Source: Prochlorococcus sp. AG-679-K21 (GTDB taxonomy: Bacteria > Cyanobacteriota > Cyanobacteriia > PCC-6307 > Cyanobiaceae). Taken from it: 64,000 nt of DNA. The stretch covers positions 1 through 64,000 of the forward strand of contig QCUP01000002.1 in the NCBI GenBank assembly GCA_003208885.1, written 5' to 3'. The position numbers and the translations under genes are program-made. Of the stretch, positions 40,450-49,729 are shown one piece after another; the stretch's first letter is position 1, and each line of letters starts with the position of its first letter. Below the pieces are notes generated by a model. That model was not told the origin of the DNA, did not search any database, and was given only the letters and a program-made list of their open reading frames with translations.

Positions 40450-40940
40450 TTTAAGAAATTAGAAATCATTTTTTCTAGGATTAATGTTAAATTCATTTTT
40501 ATTGGTAATCCGTTTTTGCTCAATCTTTTAACCAATATTGTCTGAATATTACATCTATTTCCTACGATAATATCTGTAAAAATTCTATCTCCTATTATTG
40601 CAATACATTTTGAGTCCTCATTCATTTCTGAAATTACATCCAAGGTAATTTTTTTCCTTGGTTTAAGTGCATTTGATTTATATTTGATATCTAATTCCTT
40701 AGCAATTTTTCTAATTCGTTCATTAGAGGGGTTATTACTAATTAAGTACATAGAGAATAACTTTTTAGATTCTTTTATCCAATTTTTTACATTTGTTGGA
40801 ATTACATTTGATTGGCGACTTAATAATGTACCATCAACATCTATTAATAAGCTTTTAATTCCTTCATTTTGTAGTTTTAAATGAGATATTTCATATATAG
40901 GTAATTTAGAGTCCCAATGGACATTTACAAGAGAACTCAT
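40446..40940 (-). CDS. YqeG-family HAD phosphatase
   Basis: A 164-residue HAD IIIA phosphatase. The nucleophile motif is LIDVDGTLL (Asp37/Asp39 region), followed by LISNN (motif II), a lysine in ALKPRKK (motif III) and GDRIFTDI (motif IV). Related proteins dephosphorylate phosphatidylglycerophosphate or similar metabolites, and a PGP phosphatase role would complement pgsA at 48 kb; that is inference. It sits in a tight operon, 4 nt after the DUF3727 gene and overlapping proB by 4 nt. Confidence 0.88.
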   Translation of the reverse strand: MSSLVNVHWDSKLPIYEISHLKLQNEGIKSLLIDVDGTLLSRQSNVIPTNVKNWIKESKKLFSMYLISNNPSNERIRKIAKELDIKYKSNALKPRKKITLDVISEMNEDSKCIAIIGDRIFTDIIVGNRCNIQTILVKRLSKNGLPIKMNLTLILEKMISNFLK

Positions 40941-40944
40941 TATT

Positions 40945-41481
40945 TTACAAACTACTCTTTTCTAACTCAGATTCAATTAAAGGTTGAACTTTATCAAACT
41001 CATCATCCTCAATTAATAATGCCCCTTGATCTACAAGTTTTCCAACGATAAAAAAAGGATCTAGAGGAATATATAATCCATATTCTTGTTCCAATAAATT
41101 AAAACTTACAAGTAATTCATATGTTTCACTTTCCTCCTCTATTCCATCTTCTTCTAACTCATCATAAATTGGCTCTTCGAGTTCACCAGATACAGTTAAT
41201 GTAACTGCAGATCTTATAAGTTTTAGATCATGTTCTTGTAAAACTGCATCAGCATTCTTTAAGACTTGTTCATTTTTCTCAATTTTTTCAATTAACTCTG
41301 GCTCATCCTTTTCATTTATTTTGAATAAACTGACTGGCGTATCAACGGGTGTTAATAATGCATATTCTTTTTCTTCAACATTTACTATTTGTTCAAGATA
41401 ACAAAATAGTTCGTTACCATTTGAATCATTTAAAATAAGTGTTTGAGCCTCATAATTATCTTGGGATTTATGATCATTCAT
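40945..41481 (-). CDS. DUF3727 family protein
   Basis: A 178-residue acidic protein with two related halves: an N-terminal DUF1292-like part (residues about 10-60, LILNDSNGNELFCYLEQIV) and a C-terminal part with YGLYIPLDPFFIVGKL. This two-part arrangement is typical of cyanobacterial and plastid DUF3727 proteins. No catalytic motif, signal or membrane helix is visible. It lies between ruvX and the YqeG gene. Function is unknown. Confidence 0.78.
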   Translation of the reverse strand: MNDHKSQDNYEAQTLILNDSNGNELFCYLEQIVNVEEKEYALLTPVDTPVSLFKINEKDEPELIEKIEKNEQVLKNADAVLQEHDLKLIRSAVTLTVSGELEEPIYDELEEDGIEEESETYELLVSFNLLEQEYGLYIPLDPFFIVGKLVDQGALLIEDDEFDKVQPLIESELEKSSL

Positions 41482-41514
41482 TTTTGATTTAACTTATATA
41501 GATTTATAATAATA

Positions 41515-41970
41515 TTATATTTGTTTATTACCCACTAATTCTTTTAACTCAGGACCTTCCTGAATCCATTGCTCAAGAATAATTTTGGCAGATAAGCTAT
41601 CAATAAGTCCAGATTTATCTTTCTTTACACCAAATCTATTGGTTGATTCCCACGTTGAGCTATGTTCATTGACGAAGGTAAAAGGTAGTTTTAATTCATT
41701 TATAAGAAATTCACCATAAGTTTTGCAATCAAAAGCTTGAGATGTCATTTTTCCCGCATCATCAAGTGGTAAACCAACGATGAAACCAGTTAAATTAAGT
41801 TTTTTAATGTGATTTTGTATAGTAATTATTTCGATATTATTTTTTTCTCTCTTTACGGCGGGAAGAATATTTACCGTAATAAAAAGTGAATCACAATATG
41901 CTAATCCTATTCTTTTTTTTCCAACATCTAAACTTAATATTGATTTAGATTTTGGCTTGCAATATTTCAC
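41515..41970 (-). CDS. ruvX: Putative Holliday junction resolvase YqgF/RuvX
   Basis: A 151-residue RNase H-fold nuclease implicated in 16S rRNA 5'-end processing as well as junction resolution. It has the first catalytic Asp in [26 protein letters not shown], the Glu in FVNEHSST and the final Asp in [10 protein letters not shown]. The start overlaps the previous gene by 4 nt (ATGA). Confidence 0.92.
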   Translation of the reverse strand: MKYCKPKSKSILSLDVGKKRIGLAYCDSLFITVNILPAVKREKNNIEIITIQNHIKKLNLTGFIVGLPLDDAGKMTSQAFDCKTYGEFLINELKLPFTFVNEHSSTWESTNRFGVKKDKSGLIDSLSAKIILEQWIQEGPELKELVGNKQI

Positions 41971-43022
41971 TTAGACTTCAAAGGAAATGGGGACGGGTAA
42001 GCGTTACCTTGTGGATTTAATTTTTCAAAAATTGATTCTAATGATTGATTTATCTTATTAATCTGCTTAGATTCGTTCCTAACAATAGTATTCCTTACAA
42101 GGATAATTTCTTGGTAATTATCTCTAAAACCAGAATTTTCTAAATATGAATTTAGTTCAGTATTTTCTGCATAAGTCTTAATTATAGAATAAGGAGATTT
42201 TTCAAAAAATTTATTTAGGATATTTTTTAAAATAGGACTTAATCTACTGTCCCAACTTTTACCAGTCATTAATGTATAAATTCTACTATCTTGAAAATTT
42301 ATATCTTTTAGAATTGTACATAAAACAGAATTGTTATAAATTATTGCACCGCTATTTGAATCATTTCTATTGGAAATATCTTTTTGATCTAGATCCAATA
42401 TCGTCCTTATTAAGGGATATTGATTTGAACGAATAAAATTAAGTACATTTATCAAATTTAAATTGTTAATTGCTTGAAATTCATCAATAGAATAATAATT
42501 TTCATTTTTATGTTTAATAGACTTATTAATATTATTTTTACTCCACATTTTTACCTTCTGTAGTGGCTGAAACCCTAATTCTCGTGAACTGGATATAAGG
42601 TGATTATTGTCAATATCAGAATTTATTACCCAGCTTGAGGTTTTTATATCTGTAATAGAAATTGATTTTTTTATCAACCCCAGTGTCAAATCTTTTTCAG
42701 ATATGGAAGACTTTTTATTTGTTAAATTAGGCTTAGATATTCTTAAACAGGAACCTTTGCAGTTTAAAGGAAATATATTTAAATAACTTACAATTTTTTT
42801 TTCTTCTATTGCAATAATACATTTATGCTTATTTTTTTTTAAATTATTTAAAAAGATTTTCAAGTCTTCAAAAGTGTTTTTAATTGCCATTTTTAAAAAC
42901 CAATTATTTAACTTCTCACTTCTTAAATCCATTAATAGATTTAAATGTCGAATATGAAGCTCCTCAAAGGTAACCTTTTTATCCTTATTAGAATTCAAAA
43001 TATGATTCGAATCTTGTTTCAT
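41967..43022 (-). CDS. Uncharacterised protein, possibly GNAT-like (351 aa)
   Basis: I do not recognise it with confidence. The first 130 residues carry a GNAT-like pattern ([20 protein letters not shown], then [19 protein letters not shown]), and the C-terminal part ([25 protein letters not shown]) looks like the last strands of a second acetyltransferase fold. A tandem GNAT protein is therefore possible. There is no signal or membrane helix. It begins on the base after the F420-ligase-like stop and overlaps ruvX by 4 nt, so it is firmly part of the operon. Confidence 0.65.
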   Translation of the reverse strand: MKQDSNHILNSNKDKKVTFEELHIRHLNLLMDLRSEKLNNWFLKMAIKNTFEDLKIFLNNLKKNKHKCIIAIEEKKIVSYLNIFPLNCKGSCLRISKPNLTNKKSSISEKDLTLGLIKKSISITDIKTSSWVINSDIDNNHLISSSRELGFQPLQKVKMWSKNNINKSIKHKNENYYSIDEFQAINNLNLINVLNFIRSNQYPLIRTILDLDQKDISNRNDSNSGAIIYNNSVLCTILKDINFQDSRIYTLMTGKSWDSRLSPILKNILNKFFEKSPYSIIKTYAENTELNSYLENSGFRDNYQEIILVRNTIVRNESKQINKINQSLESIFEKLNPQGNAYPSPFPLKSK

Positions 43023-44186
43023 TTACTTATTATTCCTTATTAATACTATAGGTGTTTTTTCGTCAGAATTGCCTGCTGGATTAACCTTTAAGATTTCTTT
43101 GAGTATGTTATTCACTGAATTATTTGAACTGGCTAATATTTTTACACCACCAAGATCATTTACATCAACAACTGCGACTTCTACTTCAAGTTGTTTTGAT
43201 AATTTATCGCAAAACAATTTGGTATTTATTGGACCCATAACTATGCTTTTGTCATATGGAACAACGGTTCCACTGATGTCATCAATTAGTGCAGATTCAA
43301 AACCAGTTAATCTATAAAATATTCCTTTAATCCCAATACATTTGAATAAAAATCCTAAAATCAATGAAAAGGTTATCCTCGTAACACCTATTTTATTGAT
43401 TAGTAATTGCATCCCACAAGCTGTGGCAAGGCTACTTGTGGGGTGAAAAAAATAACATAATATTTTAGAAAAGATATTATATTCTAAATTTTGAGGTGCA
43501 ATATATCTTCCTTGCATAATTGCTAGTGGTGTTTCTCCTATAATTAAAATATCTTTCTCTCTTGTGACATTCTTGCAGTAATTTATAACAGTTTCAATTG
43601 GATTATCAAATGAACCAAGCAAATCAGTTTTAACAGCTATAGCTTTATAGCCTAGTTTTAAAGGGATTTCAATAAGTTCTTTTTTATTATGACAATTCAA
43701 ATTTACTAATAACCCATCTTGTTTTTTAGTAATTCCAAAATGACCATAATTTTCCCAAAAAACTTTTAACCATATATATTTGATCTTATTTTTTTTTAAA
43801 TCCCTATTTTTAAATCTTAAAATTACTTGTATTAATAATTCTGAATTTGCTTTTATAATTGTTGTTGGCCAATAATTATGTATGTTTTTTTTTATAGATC
43901 CAGAATAAATATAAGTACTTTTATCATAATCTAAATCTTTAAGATATTGATTATTTTTAGATTTAAAAAAATCAATATCTAGATTTAGATTAGAAACCAT
44001 AGTTTCTTTATTTTTACTTTCATTAATTATTTTTAAATCAATAACCACTTCAGTATTATTATCTTTATTTCTAAACTTATAATCTAGTGGTACTAATACT
44101 AAATTTGATTTGGTTAAATTATTAATATACAGATCTAGAAAAATTATTAATAATAAAAATAACAAAAAAATTTTTAGAATAATCAT
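43023..44186 (-). CDS. F420-0:gamma-glutamyl ligase-like protein, membrane-anchored
   Basis: A 387-residue protein. A single N-terminal membrane helix (ILKIFLLFLLLIIFLDLYI) is followed by a beta-rich region of about 130 residues. The C-terminal half resembles CofE-type F420-0:gamma-glutamyl ligases: IPLKLGYKAIAVKTDLLGSFDNP, ILIIGETPLAIMQGRYIAP and VAVVDVNDLGGVKILA. F420 is not known to be made in Prochlorococcus, so the substrate is probably different. It lies between the thioredoxin-like and GNAT-like genes. Confidence 0.7.
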   Translation of the reverse strand: MIILKIFLLFLLLIIFLDLYINNLTKSNLVLVPLDYKFRNKDNNTEVVIDLKIINESKNKETMVSNLNLDIDFFKSKNNQYLKDLDYDKSTYIYSGSIKKNIHNYWPTTIIKANSELLIQVILRFKNRDLKKNKIKYIWLKVFWENYGHFGITKKQDGLLVNLNCHNKKELIEIPLKLGYKAIAVKTDLLGSFDNPIETVINYCKNVTREKDILIIGETPLAIMQGRYIAPQNLEYNIFSKILCYFFHPTSSLATACGMQLLINKIGVTRITFSLILGFLFKCIGIKGIFYRLTGFESALIDDISGTVVPYDKSIVMGPINTKLFCDKLSKQLEVEVAVVDVNDLGGVKILASSNNSVNNILKEILKVNPAGNSDEKTPIVLIRNNK

Positions 44187-44216
44187 ATGATTGTTATTTC
44201 AAAACTTCATTAGAGG

Positions 44217-44750
44217 TCATTTTTTTTCTGAGACAATACTGTTGTATTCGTTAAAGCTTTCAACTGAGAATGATGTCTCATTAATGTCTATTCCTTTTAA
44301 TTCTCCAATAATCTTATTTAAATCATCAATATTAACCAATCCATTCTTATCAAATTTAACTTCTCCAGAGCTATTCAAAATTATAGTCTGAGGAATTAAA
44401 CCATTCCAATAGTAATTAGGTTGATTCGAGTCTGTTTTAGAAGAGTCACTTTGTAATTCATCTGTAGTTAGAGCAATCAAGTCAATATTATTTCTCCAAA
44501 TTAGATCTAAACCAGCAATTATTGGAGCCATAGCTTTACTATCAGAGCTATCGTCAAGATAAAAAAATAAAACAGAGACTCTTTGGTTTTTTAATGATTC
44601 TTCAAGAGTGGTTTGAGGAGGAACTATAGCTCCATTTCCTGCATATATTGGAAAAATATTTCCGTCATAGCTATTAGTATCTCTACTTGCATAGGCAGGA
44701 TAAGAAGTAAAAAATATTAATAATATAAGTATTGATTGAAATAACTTCAT
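44217..44750 (-). CDS. Exported thioredoxin-fold protein without CxxC
   Basis: A 177-residue protein with an N-terminal signal peptide (SILILLIFFTSYPAYA) for the thylakoid lumen or periplasm. The thioredoxin-like core has VSVLFFYLDDSSDSKAMAPI where the active-site CxxC would be, and the cis-proline segment LIPQTIIL. No cysteine pair exists, so it is likely a structural or chaperone relative rather than an oxidoreductase. It follows the DUF3685 gene by 14 nt. Confidence 0.75.
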   Translation of the reverse strand: MKLFQSILILLIFFTSYPAYASRDTNSYDGNIFPIYAGNGAIVPPQTTLEESLKNQRVSVLFFYLDDSSDSKAMAPIIAGLDLIWRNNIDLIALTTDELQSDSSKTDSNQPNYYWNGLIPQTIILNSSGEVKFDKNGLVNIDDLNKIIGELKGIDINETSFSVESFNEYNSIVSEKK

Positions 44751-44764
44751 TAAAGGAAGGGAAT

Positions 44765-46387
44765 TTATTTAGTGCTAGATCTACCTAAACCTTGTAGAAT
44801 TCCTTTCCCAACTAAACCAATAGCTTTACCTACTACTTTTGTTAAGAAATTCACGAAAAGTTTACCGATATATCTTACCGCAATTTCTAATTGTGGAGCT
44901 ATTGCATCTCTAATTTCAACTAATAAAGTAACTTGTTTTTGAAACCACTCTAAATTTTCTAGTTCTTCTTCTCTATTTTCATTTTTATAGTATCTTGTAA
45001 ATTTAGAATCAATGATATCTATATACTCTCGTTTACTTTCATATAAATAGATAGGCATATAAATATTTTCGTGCCACCTATTATAGTTGTTGATATTATT
45101 TCTAAATCTTTCAAAAGATCTTGTAGATTGTAATTGTGGATTTATCAGGATGGTTCTTAATTCAGGCCAACTTGAACAAATATTAAACACTTCAGATGCT
45201 AATAAATTACAATTTCTTATTATCCAATTAGATATTATATTCTCTAGAACAATAAATGATGCTGTCTCGTATAGAGGTAATAATTTGCCATCATAATCTA
45301 TGGGCTCATTTTTTATTATTGGATCGATAAACATTATTGATTCATGTGACTCTTTATCTCTTTCATTACAAGTTACTTCTTTATAAATATATTCATTTAT
45401 TGAGATCGATTCGCCATTCTTTTTAACTCTGAAATAGCTTTCAGTTATATTTGATATAGTATTAAGTCTTAGTTCTTCAATAAGAGAATTAAAGTCCTCT
45501 TTATAGTCTTTTTGTTTATAATTTTCTTTTATATTTTTTATTAAATTATCAAGTTCATCAAGCATTTTGCAAATGAGACGTGAAATAAACTCTTTTTTTA
45601 TTCCTGATAAAATGATAGATGAATTATTAAATTCAACATCAAAATTGGCTGAATCATATCTCTTCCTTAGACGTTCAAGAATTAAATCCCAAATTTCTAA
45701 TGTATTTTTATCTTTTATAAAAATAGTATTAGTATTGTTATTCTGGATATTGATTTTATTTTCAGCGTAAATAGCTTCTGAATAAAGGTCTAATGAATTC
45801 CCCCATAGGAATATAAGAAAGGATTTGACAGTTATAAGTTCTCTTAATCTTCCCTTTAAAATAAATTTGTAAAATTCAGGTGTTGAGTCAGAATTCACAT
45901 ATTTGAAAACATAATTTATCTCATTATCTATTTGCTTGAGACCAGATGATAATAATTTCTGATTAAAAGTAAGTTCTTTTTCTTTTTTAACAACTACAGA
46001 TGGATTGTTTTCTAGGTCGAATACTCTTCCACCCTCTGAAATAATATTAATAGACTCTAAAACTTTATCAACACTTGGGTTTAAAAGTAAACCTTCAGTA
46101 TTTAAAGAGGGAGTTACTTCTGTTTTATTTAAAAGTTCACCAGAAAAAATTACAAGAATATTTGATTCATCCCACCTCTCTTTTAATTTTAATAATTCCA
46201 ATCTTATGAGATCTTCAGACTGGTAATTGAGAATATTCCATATTATTAAATCTGGATTTAAATTTTTACTACCACTATCTAGTGTGATATTTAAATTATT
46301 GTCTAAAGAAGTCAACTTTAATGATAAAGATTCTGCAATTAAGCTTGGAGCAATAATTAGGATCGATTTTTTCTTAATTAATTCCAA
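44765..46387 (-). CDS. DUF3685-like large protein (540 aa)
   Basis: The first about 120 residues resemble a response-regulator receiver fold (KKSILIIAPSLIAESLSLKL, then PDLIIWNILNY and ILVIFSGELL) but lack the usual phospho-acceptor pattern. The remaining 400 residues are mostly helical, and the C-terminus (IAVRYIGKLFVNFLTKVVGKAI, split here for length: IAVRYIGKLF, VNFLTKVVGKAI) is amphipathic and may contact membranes. I assign it to the cyanobacterial DUF3685 family from memory, with moderate certainty. It is the first gene of the eleven-gene minus-strand run. Confidence 0.6.
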   Translation of the reverse strand: MELIKKKSILIIAPSLIAESLSLKLTSLDNNLNITLDSGSKNLNPDLIIWNILNYQSEDLIRLELLKLKERWDESNILVIFSGELLNKTEVTPSLNTEGLLLNPSVDKVLESINIISEGGRVFDLENNPSVVVKKEKELTFNQKLLSSGLKQIDNEINYVFKYVNSDSTPEFYKFILKGRLRELITVKSFLIFLWGNSLDLYSEAIYAENKINIQNNNTNTIFIKDKNTLEIWDLILERLRKRYDSANFDVEFNNSSIILSGIKKEFISRLICKMLDELDNLIKNIKENYKQKDYKEDFNSLIEELRLNTISNITESYFRVKKNGESISINEYIYKEVTCNERDKESHESIMFIDPIIKNEPIDYDGKLLPLYETASFIVLENIISNWIIRNCNLLASEVFNICSSWPELRTILINPQLQSTRSFERFRNNINNYNRWHENIYMPIYLYESKREYIDIIDSKFTRYYKNENREEELENLEWFQKQVTLLVEIRDAIAPQLEIAVRYIGKLFVNFLTKVVGKAIGLVGKGILQGLGRSSTK

Positions 46388-46466
46388 TTCTAAAAGTCTA
46401 CCTCTTATATAAAATTAACTAACAAATTTGGTAAAAACCAGTGCTGTTAAAATATTCAATAGGTTT

Positions 46467-47234
46467 TCAGGCGTAATAGTCTTTATTAATTGGAATATCA
46501 TTTAATCTTTCTTGAGATAAAATATTATTCGCTTCACTTATTGTAAATTTATTTTCATAAAGAGCTTTTCCTACTATTACTCCATATAGTCCAGAATCTT
46601 CAAATCTAGTTAATGATAATAAGTCAGAAATTGAACCTACACCTCCTGAAGCAATAACCGGAATATCAGTAATTTCTATAATCTTTTTTATAAAAGCTTC
46701 ATTTGTTCCTTCTAGGGTCCCATCAGTATTAATATCCGTGACAATAAAACTGGCAATTTTAAAAGAAGAAAATTCCTTTACTAAATCTGTAGCTAACACA
46801 TCTGATTGTTCTAACCATCCTCTTGTACTTACTTTTCCCTCTTTTGCATCAATTCCAACAATAATTCTTCTTGGGAATTTGGTTGATAAACCTTTAACTA
46901 GGTCTTTATTTTCAATAGCGGATGTTCCCATTATAACCTTATCCACACCGTAAGAAAATAATTGTTCAATCCTTTCAAGTGATCTTATACCCCCTCCTAT
47001 TTGAATAGGAATATTTACTGATTTGACAATCTTTTTAATTGATTGATCATTTGTTGGAATTCCGGTCTTAGCAGCATCCAAATCAACGATATGAATACAT
47101 TTTGCACCCTCTTTTTCCCAGTATTTTGCTTGCGCATAAGGTTCTCTGGAGAAGTCTTTTCTCTTGTTAAAGTCACCTTTAAAGAGTCTTACGCATTTGC
47201 CATTCATCAAATCTATAGCGGGAATTAGTTTCAT
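46467..47234 (-). CDS. hisA: Phosphoribosylformimino-AICAR-P isomerase
   Basis: Fourth step of histidine synthesis. The 255-residue barrel has the catalytic Asp8 in LIPAIDLMNGKCVRLFKGD, IQIGGGIRS, and the second Asp in TDINTDGTLEGTN, followed by ASGGVGSISD. It is divergent from the CSP41-like gene with a 91-nt spacer. Confidence 0.97.
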   Translation of the reverse strand: MKLIPAIDLMNGKCVRLFKGDFNKRKDFSREPYAQAKYWEKEGAKCIHIVDLDAAKTGIPTNDQSIKKIVKSVNIPIQIGGGIRSLERIEQLFSYGVDKVIMGTSAIENKDLVKGLSTKFPRRIIVGIDAKEGKVSTRGWLEQSDVLATDLVKEFSSFKIASFIVTDINTDGTLEGTNEAFIKKIIEITDIPVIASGGVGSISDLLSLTRFEDSGLYGVIVGKALYENKFTISEANNILSQERLNDIPINKDYYA

Positions 47235-47325
47235 TGATTTATCCTTTTCATTAATTACTTCTTAGTAGTAATATTCATTATGTAGTTCTAACTAAGATTA
47301 CTACTTTTTTTAATATTTTTGGAAT

Positions 47326-48246
47326 ATGAAAATTCTTGTAATGGGTGGAACAAGATTTGTTGGCAAGTCTTTGGTCAGTAAGTTGCTAAATCAAAATCAT
47401 GATATTGATATCTTTACAAGGGGCAATAAATCCAATCCTGACAATACAAATTTAATAAAAGGGGATAGAAATAATATCGAATGTATTCTTAAACTAAAAA
47501 ATAAAAGATATGATGTAATTTTCGATATATCTGGTCGTGAAGTAAAGCAAACTAAACTTCTTATCGAGAATTTAGAAAATTCTTTCCAAAGATATATCTA
47601 TGTTAGTTCAGCTGGCGTTTATAAAGATAGCTATGAATTACCTTTATCCGAGAACTCTCCGCTTGATACTAATAGTAGGCACAAAGGAAAATTCGAAACT
47701 GAAAATTGGCTAGTTGAGAAAAAGATACCTTTTACAAGTTTTAGACCTACTTATATTTATGGACCTGGAAATTATAATAAAATTGAAAATTGGTTTTTTG
47801 AGAGGTTATTTCATCTAAAAAAAATTCCAATTCCTGGCGATGGTTCATTGATAACTCAGTTAGGTCATGTTTCAGATTTAAGTGATGTAATGATTAAGTG
47901 TTTGGATTCTGAAAAATCAAAAAATAGTATCTATAACTGTTCTGGTGAAAAAGGAGTAACTATTAAAGGTTTAATTTATAAGTGTGCAGAAGTTTGTGGC
48001 TTAAATAAAAACGATATTTCTCTAAATAAATTTGATTTTAAAAAATTAGATCCCAAATCAAGAAAAGGATTCCCAATTAGATTAAATCACTATCAAACCG
48101 ATATTTCAAAAATTAAAAACGACTTGAATTGGGTACCAAAATTTGATTTACTTAGTGGTCTGAAAGACAGTTTCAACAAGGATTATCAATTTAAAAAGAA
48201 CAACGAATTTGATAAAAATTCAGATAGTATTCTTTTTAACTCGTAA
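47326..48246 (+). CDS. NAD-dependent epimerase/CSP41-like RNA-binding protein
   Basis: A 306-residue SDR-fold protein. It opens with MKILVMGGTRFVGKSL (GGTRFVG at 7-13), has YVSSAGVYKDS and FRPTYIYGPGNYN. In plants and cyanobacteria such atypical SDRs (CSP41) bind and process RNA and stabilise photosynthetic transcripts. A sugar-nucleotide epimerase role is the alternative, but the YxxxK catalytic motif is not clear. Its end overlaps pgsA by 27 nt on the opposite strand. Confidence 0.82.
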   Translation: MKILVMGGTRFVGKSLVSKLLNQNHDIDIFTRGNKSNPDNTNLIKGDRNNIECILKLKNKRYDVIFDISGREVKQTKLLIENLENSFQRYIYVSSAGVYKDSYELPLSENSPLDTNSRHKGKFETENWLVEKKIPFTSFRPTYIYGPGNYNKIENWFFERLFHLKKIPIPGDGSLITQLGHVSDLSDVMIKCLDSEKSKNSIYNCSGEKGVTIKGLIYKCAEVCGLNKNDISLNKFDFKKLDPKSRKGFPIRLNHYQTDISKIKNDLNWVPKFDLLSGLKDSFNKDYQFKKNNEFDKNSDSILFNS

Positions 48247-48762
48247 ATAATCTATAAAAGTTATTAATGTCAAAATAAATCCTAACCAATAAAATTTTAA
48301 TCCAAAACTAAATAATAAATCTTTTGAAAAAGGTTGGAAAAATATAACTAATGCAATAAAAAAGGAGGACGTTTTATATTTGCCTAGTTTAGAGGCAGGT
48401 AATCCATCTTTCATGGTGGTTCTTAGTGCAGATATTATTAATTCTCTAAATAATATTATTGCTAATGACCAAAAAGGTATTATTGCCATTTTGCATAGCC
48501 ACAATAAAGGGATTAGCAAAAATATTTTGTCTGTTAATGGGTCAATAATAGCTCCAAACTTTGTTTTAAGATTTAATTTTCTTGCAAAATATCCATCAAG
48601 ATAATCAGTTATTCCTCCAATAATTATTAAAACAAAAACTAAATTGGTTTTGTTTATTTCTAATAATATTATTAGTGGAAATGTTAGAAATAATCTCGAT
48701 ATTGTTAAAATATTTGGAATATTTGCTATCGATTTTGTAATATTTTTATTTTTGTATAACAA
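48220..48762 (-). CDS. pgsA: CDP-diacylglycerol-glycerol-3-phosphate phosphatidyltransferase
   Basis: Makes phosphatidylglycerol phosphate, the route to PG needed in photosystems. The 180-residue membrane protein has about four helices and the CDP-alcohol phosphatidyltransferase motif DGYFARKLNLKTKFGAIIDP (aspartates of DG-x2-AR-x8-G-x3-D). It converges on the CSP41-like gene with a 27-nt overlap. Confidence 0.94.
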   Translation of the reverse strand: MLYKNKNITKSIANIPNILTISRLFLTFPLIILLEINKTNLVFVLIIIGGITDYLDGYFARKLNLKTKFGAIIDPLTDKIFLLIPLLWLCKMAIIPFWSLAIILFRELIISALRTTMKDGLPASKLGKYKTSSFFIALVIFFQPFSKDLLFSFGLKFYWLGFILTLITFIDYLRVKKNTI

Positions 48763-48893
48763 AGTTTTATAAATAAATTATATTTTACACTCTTCTCTGA
48801 CCTTAGTTTTTAACAAAATTCTAAGGATTATAAACACTTCTACTATCTAATAATCACCATATTTTATATTATTAAAACATTATTGGTATTCAT

Positions 48894-49505
48894 ATGCAGC
48901 CCCATAGCTTAAAGCTATCTCCAGAATCTGATTTGATTTTTTCTATTAAAGAATTTTCTTTTTCAAATAATTTATATGGTTATGTTTCAGGTGTAGTTGG
49001 TAATCTTAGAAAAGCTTGTATTCAGTGTCCTAGTAACCAAGAAATTAGTAAATTTGAAGGTAACTTAGAAATAGTATCTCTTAATGGTCATTTTAAAAAT
49101 GGCGATGTCCATCTTCATTTAAGTTTTGCTGATGAGGGATGTAATGTTTTTGGAGGACATTTAGAAGAAGGTTCGATTGTTAAAAAAGGAACTGATATCT
49201 TTTTAGTTTCTTTTGAAAATAATACTATTGATATCTCAAAACAAAATTTAAAGGATAATCAATCACGAGTTAAAGCATATATCCTTAAAAATTGTCCTTG
49301 GTCAAAAAGAAGCATTAGGTTGCTTGACTCGTTATCTATACCCTATAAAGCAATTTTAGTTGATAATGATCAAGACTATCATAAGGTGAATTCATTAAGT
49401 AATCACAATACTTTTCCTCAAATATTTTTAGATGATGTGTTTTTTGGAGGATATGATGAACTTTCAAAACAAGCTAAATATGATTATTTAAATTCTTTTA
49501 AATAA
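48894..49505 (+). CDS. PPC (DUF296)-glutaredoxin fusion protein
   Basis: A 203-residue two-domain protein. Residues about 1-110 fit the PPC/DUF296 fold: FSFSNNLYGYVSGVVGNLRK, and HLHLSFADEGCNVFGGHL (73-90), where His73 and His75 could bind metal. Residues about 126-203 are a glutaredoxin: Cys134 in CPWS, and the cis-proline motif NTFPQIF (Pro175) with GGYDEL binding glutathione. The active site has one cysteine (CPWS), suggesting the monothiol mechanism. The joined arrangement suggests redox control of the PPC domain, which is inference. Confidence 0.8.
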   Translation: MQPHSLKLSPESDLIFSIKEFSFSNNLYGYVSGVVGNLRKACIQCPSNQEISKFEGNLEIVSLNGHFKNGDVHLHLSFADEGCNVFGGHLEEGSIVKKGTDIFLVSFENNTIDISKQNLKDNQSRVKAYILKNCPWSKRSIRLLDSLSIPYKAILVDNDQDYHKVNSLSNHNTFPQIFLDDVFFGGYDELSKQAKYDYLNSFK

Positions 49506-49516
49506 TTTTATTTAAA

Positions 49517-49705
49517 CTAATCTTCTCTAGTTATAATTTTTTCAGAATTTAATTCATCCTCTAATTGCTTTATTAATCTTGAAACAAGATTTTGAAATTC
49601 GGGCTGACATCCTTTAAATGCTGCTTTATGCCTAATAGGTTCATTTCTTGTTCTTAAATCAGTAAGCATTAATTGTAATGCATCAATTTTTGAGTTTATT
49701 TTCAT
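49517..49705 (-). CDS. Small conserved protein (62 aa)
   Basis: A 62-residue, mostly helical protein with a single cysteine (HKAAFKGCQPEFQNLVSRLI). No membrane segment or known domain. It converges on the PPC-glutaredoxin gene with an 11-nt gap and follows the NmrA-like gene by 24 nt on the same strand. It lies in coding-like sequence, and I recall similar short proteins in marine picocyanobacteria; function unknown. Confidence 0.6.
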   Translation of the reverse strand: MKINSKIDALQLMLTDLRTRNEPIRHKAAFKGCQPEFQNLVSRLIKQLEDELNSEKIITRED

Positions 49706-49729
49706 AGTTTTTATTTATCTTTGCATCTT

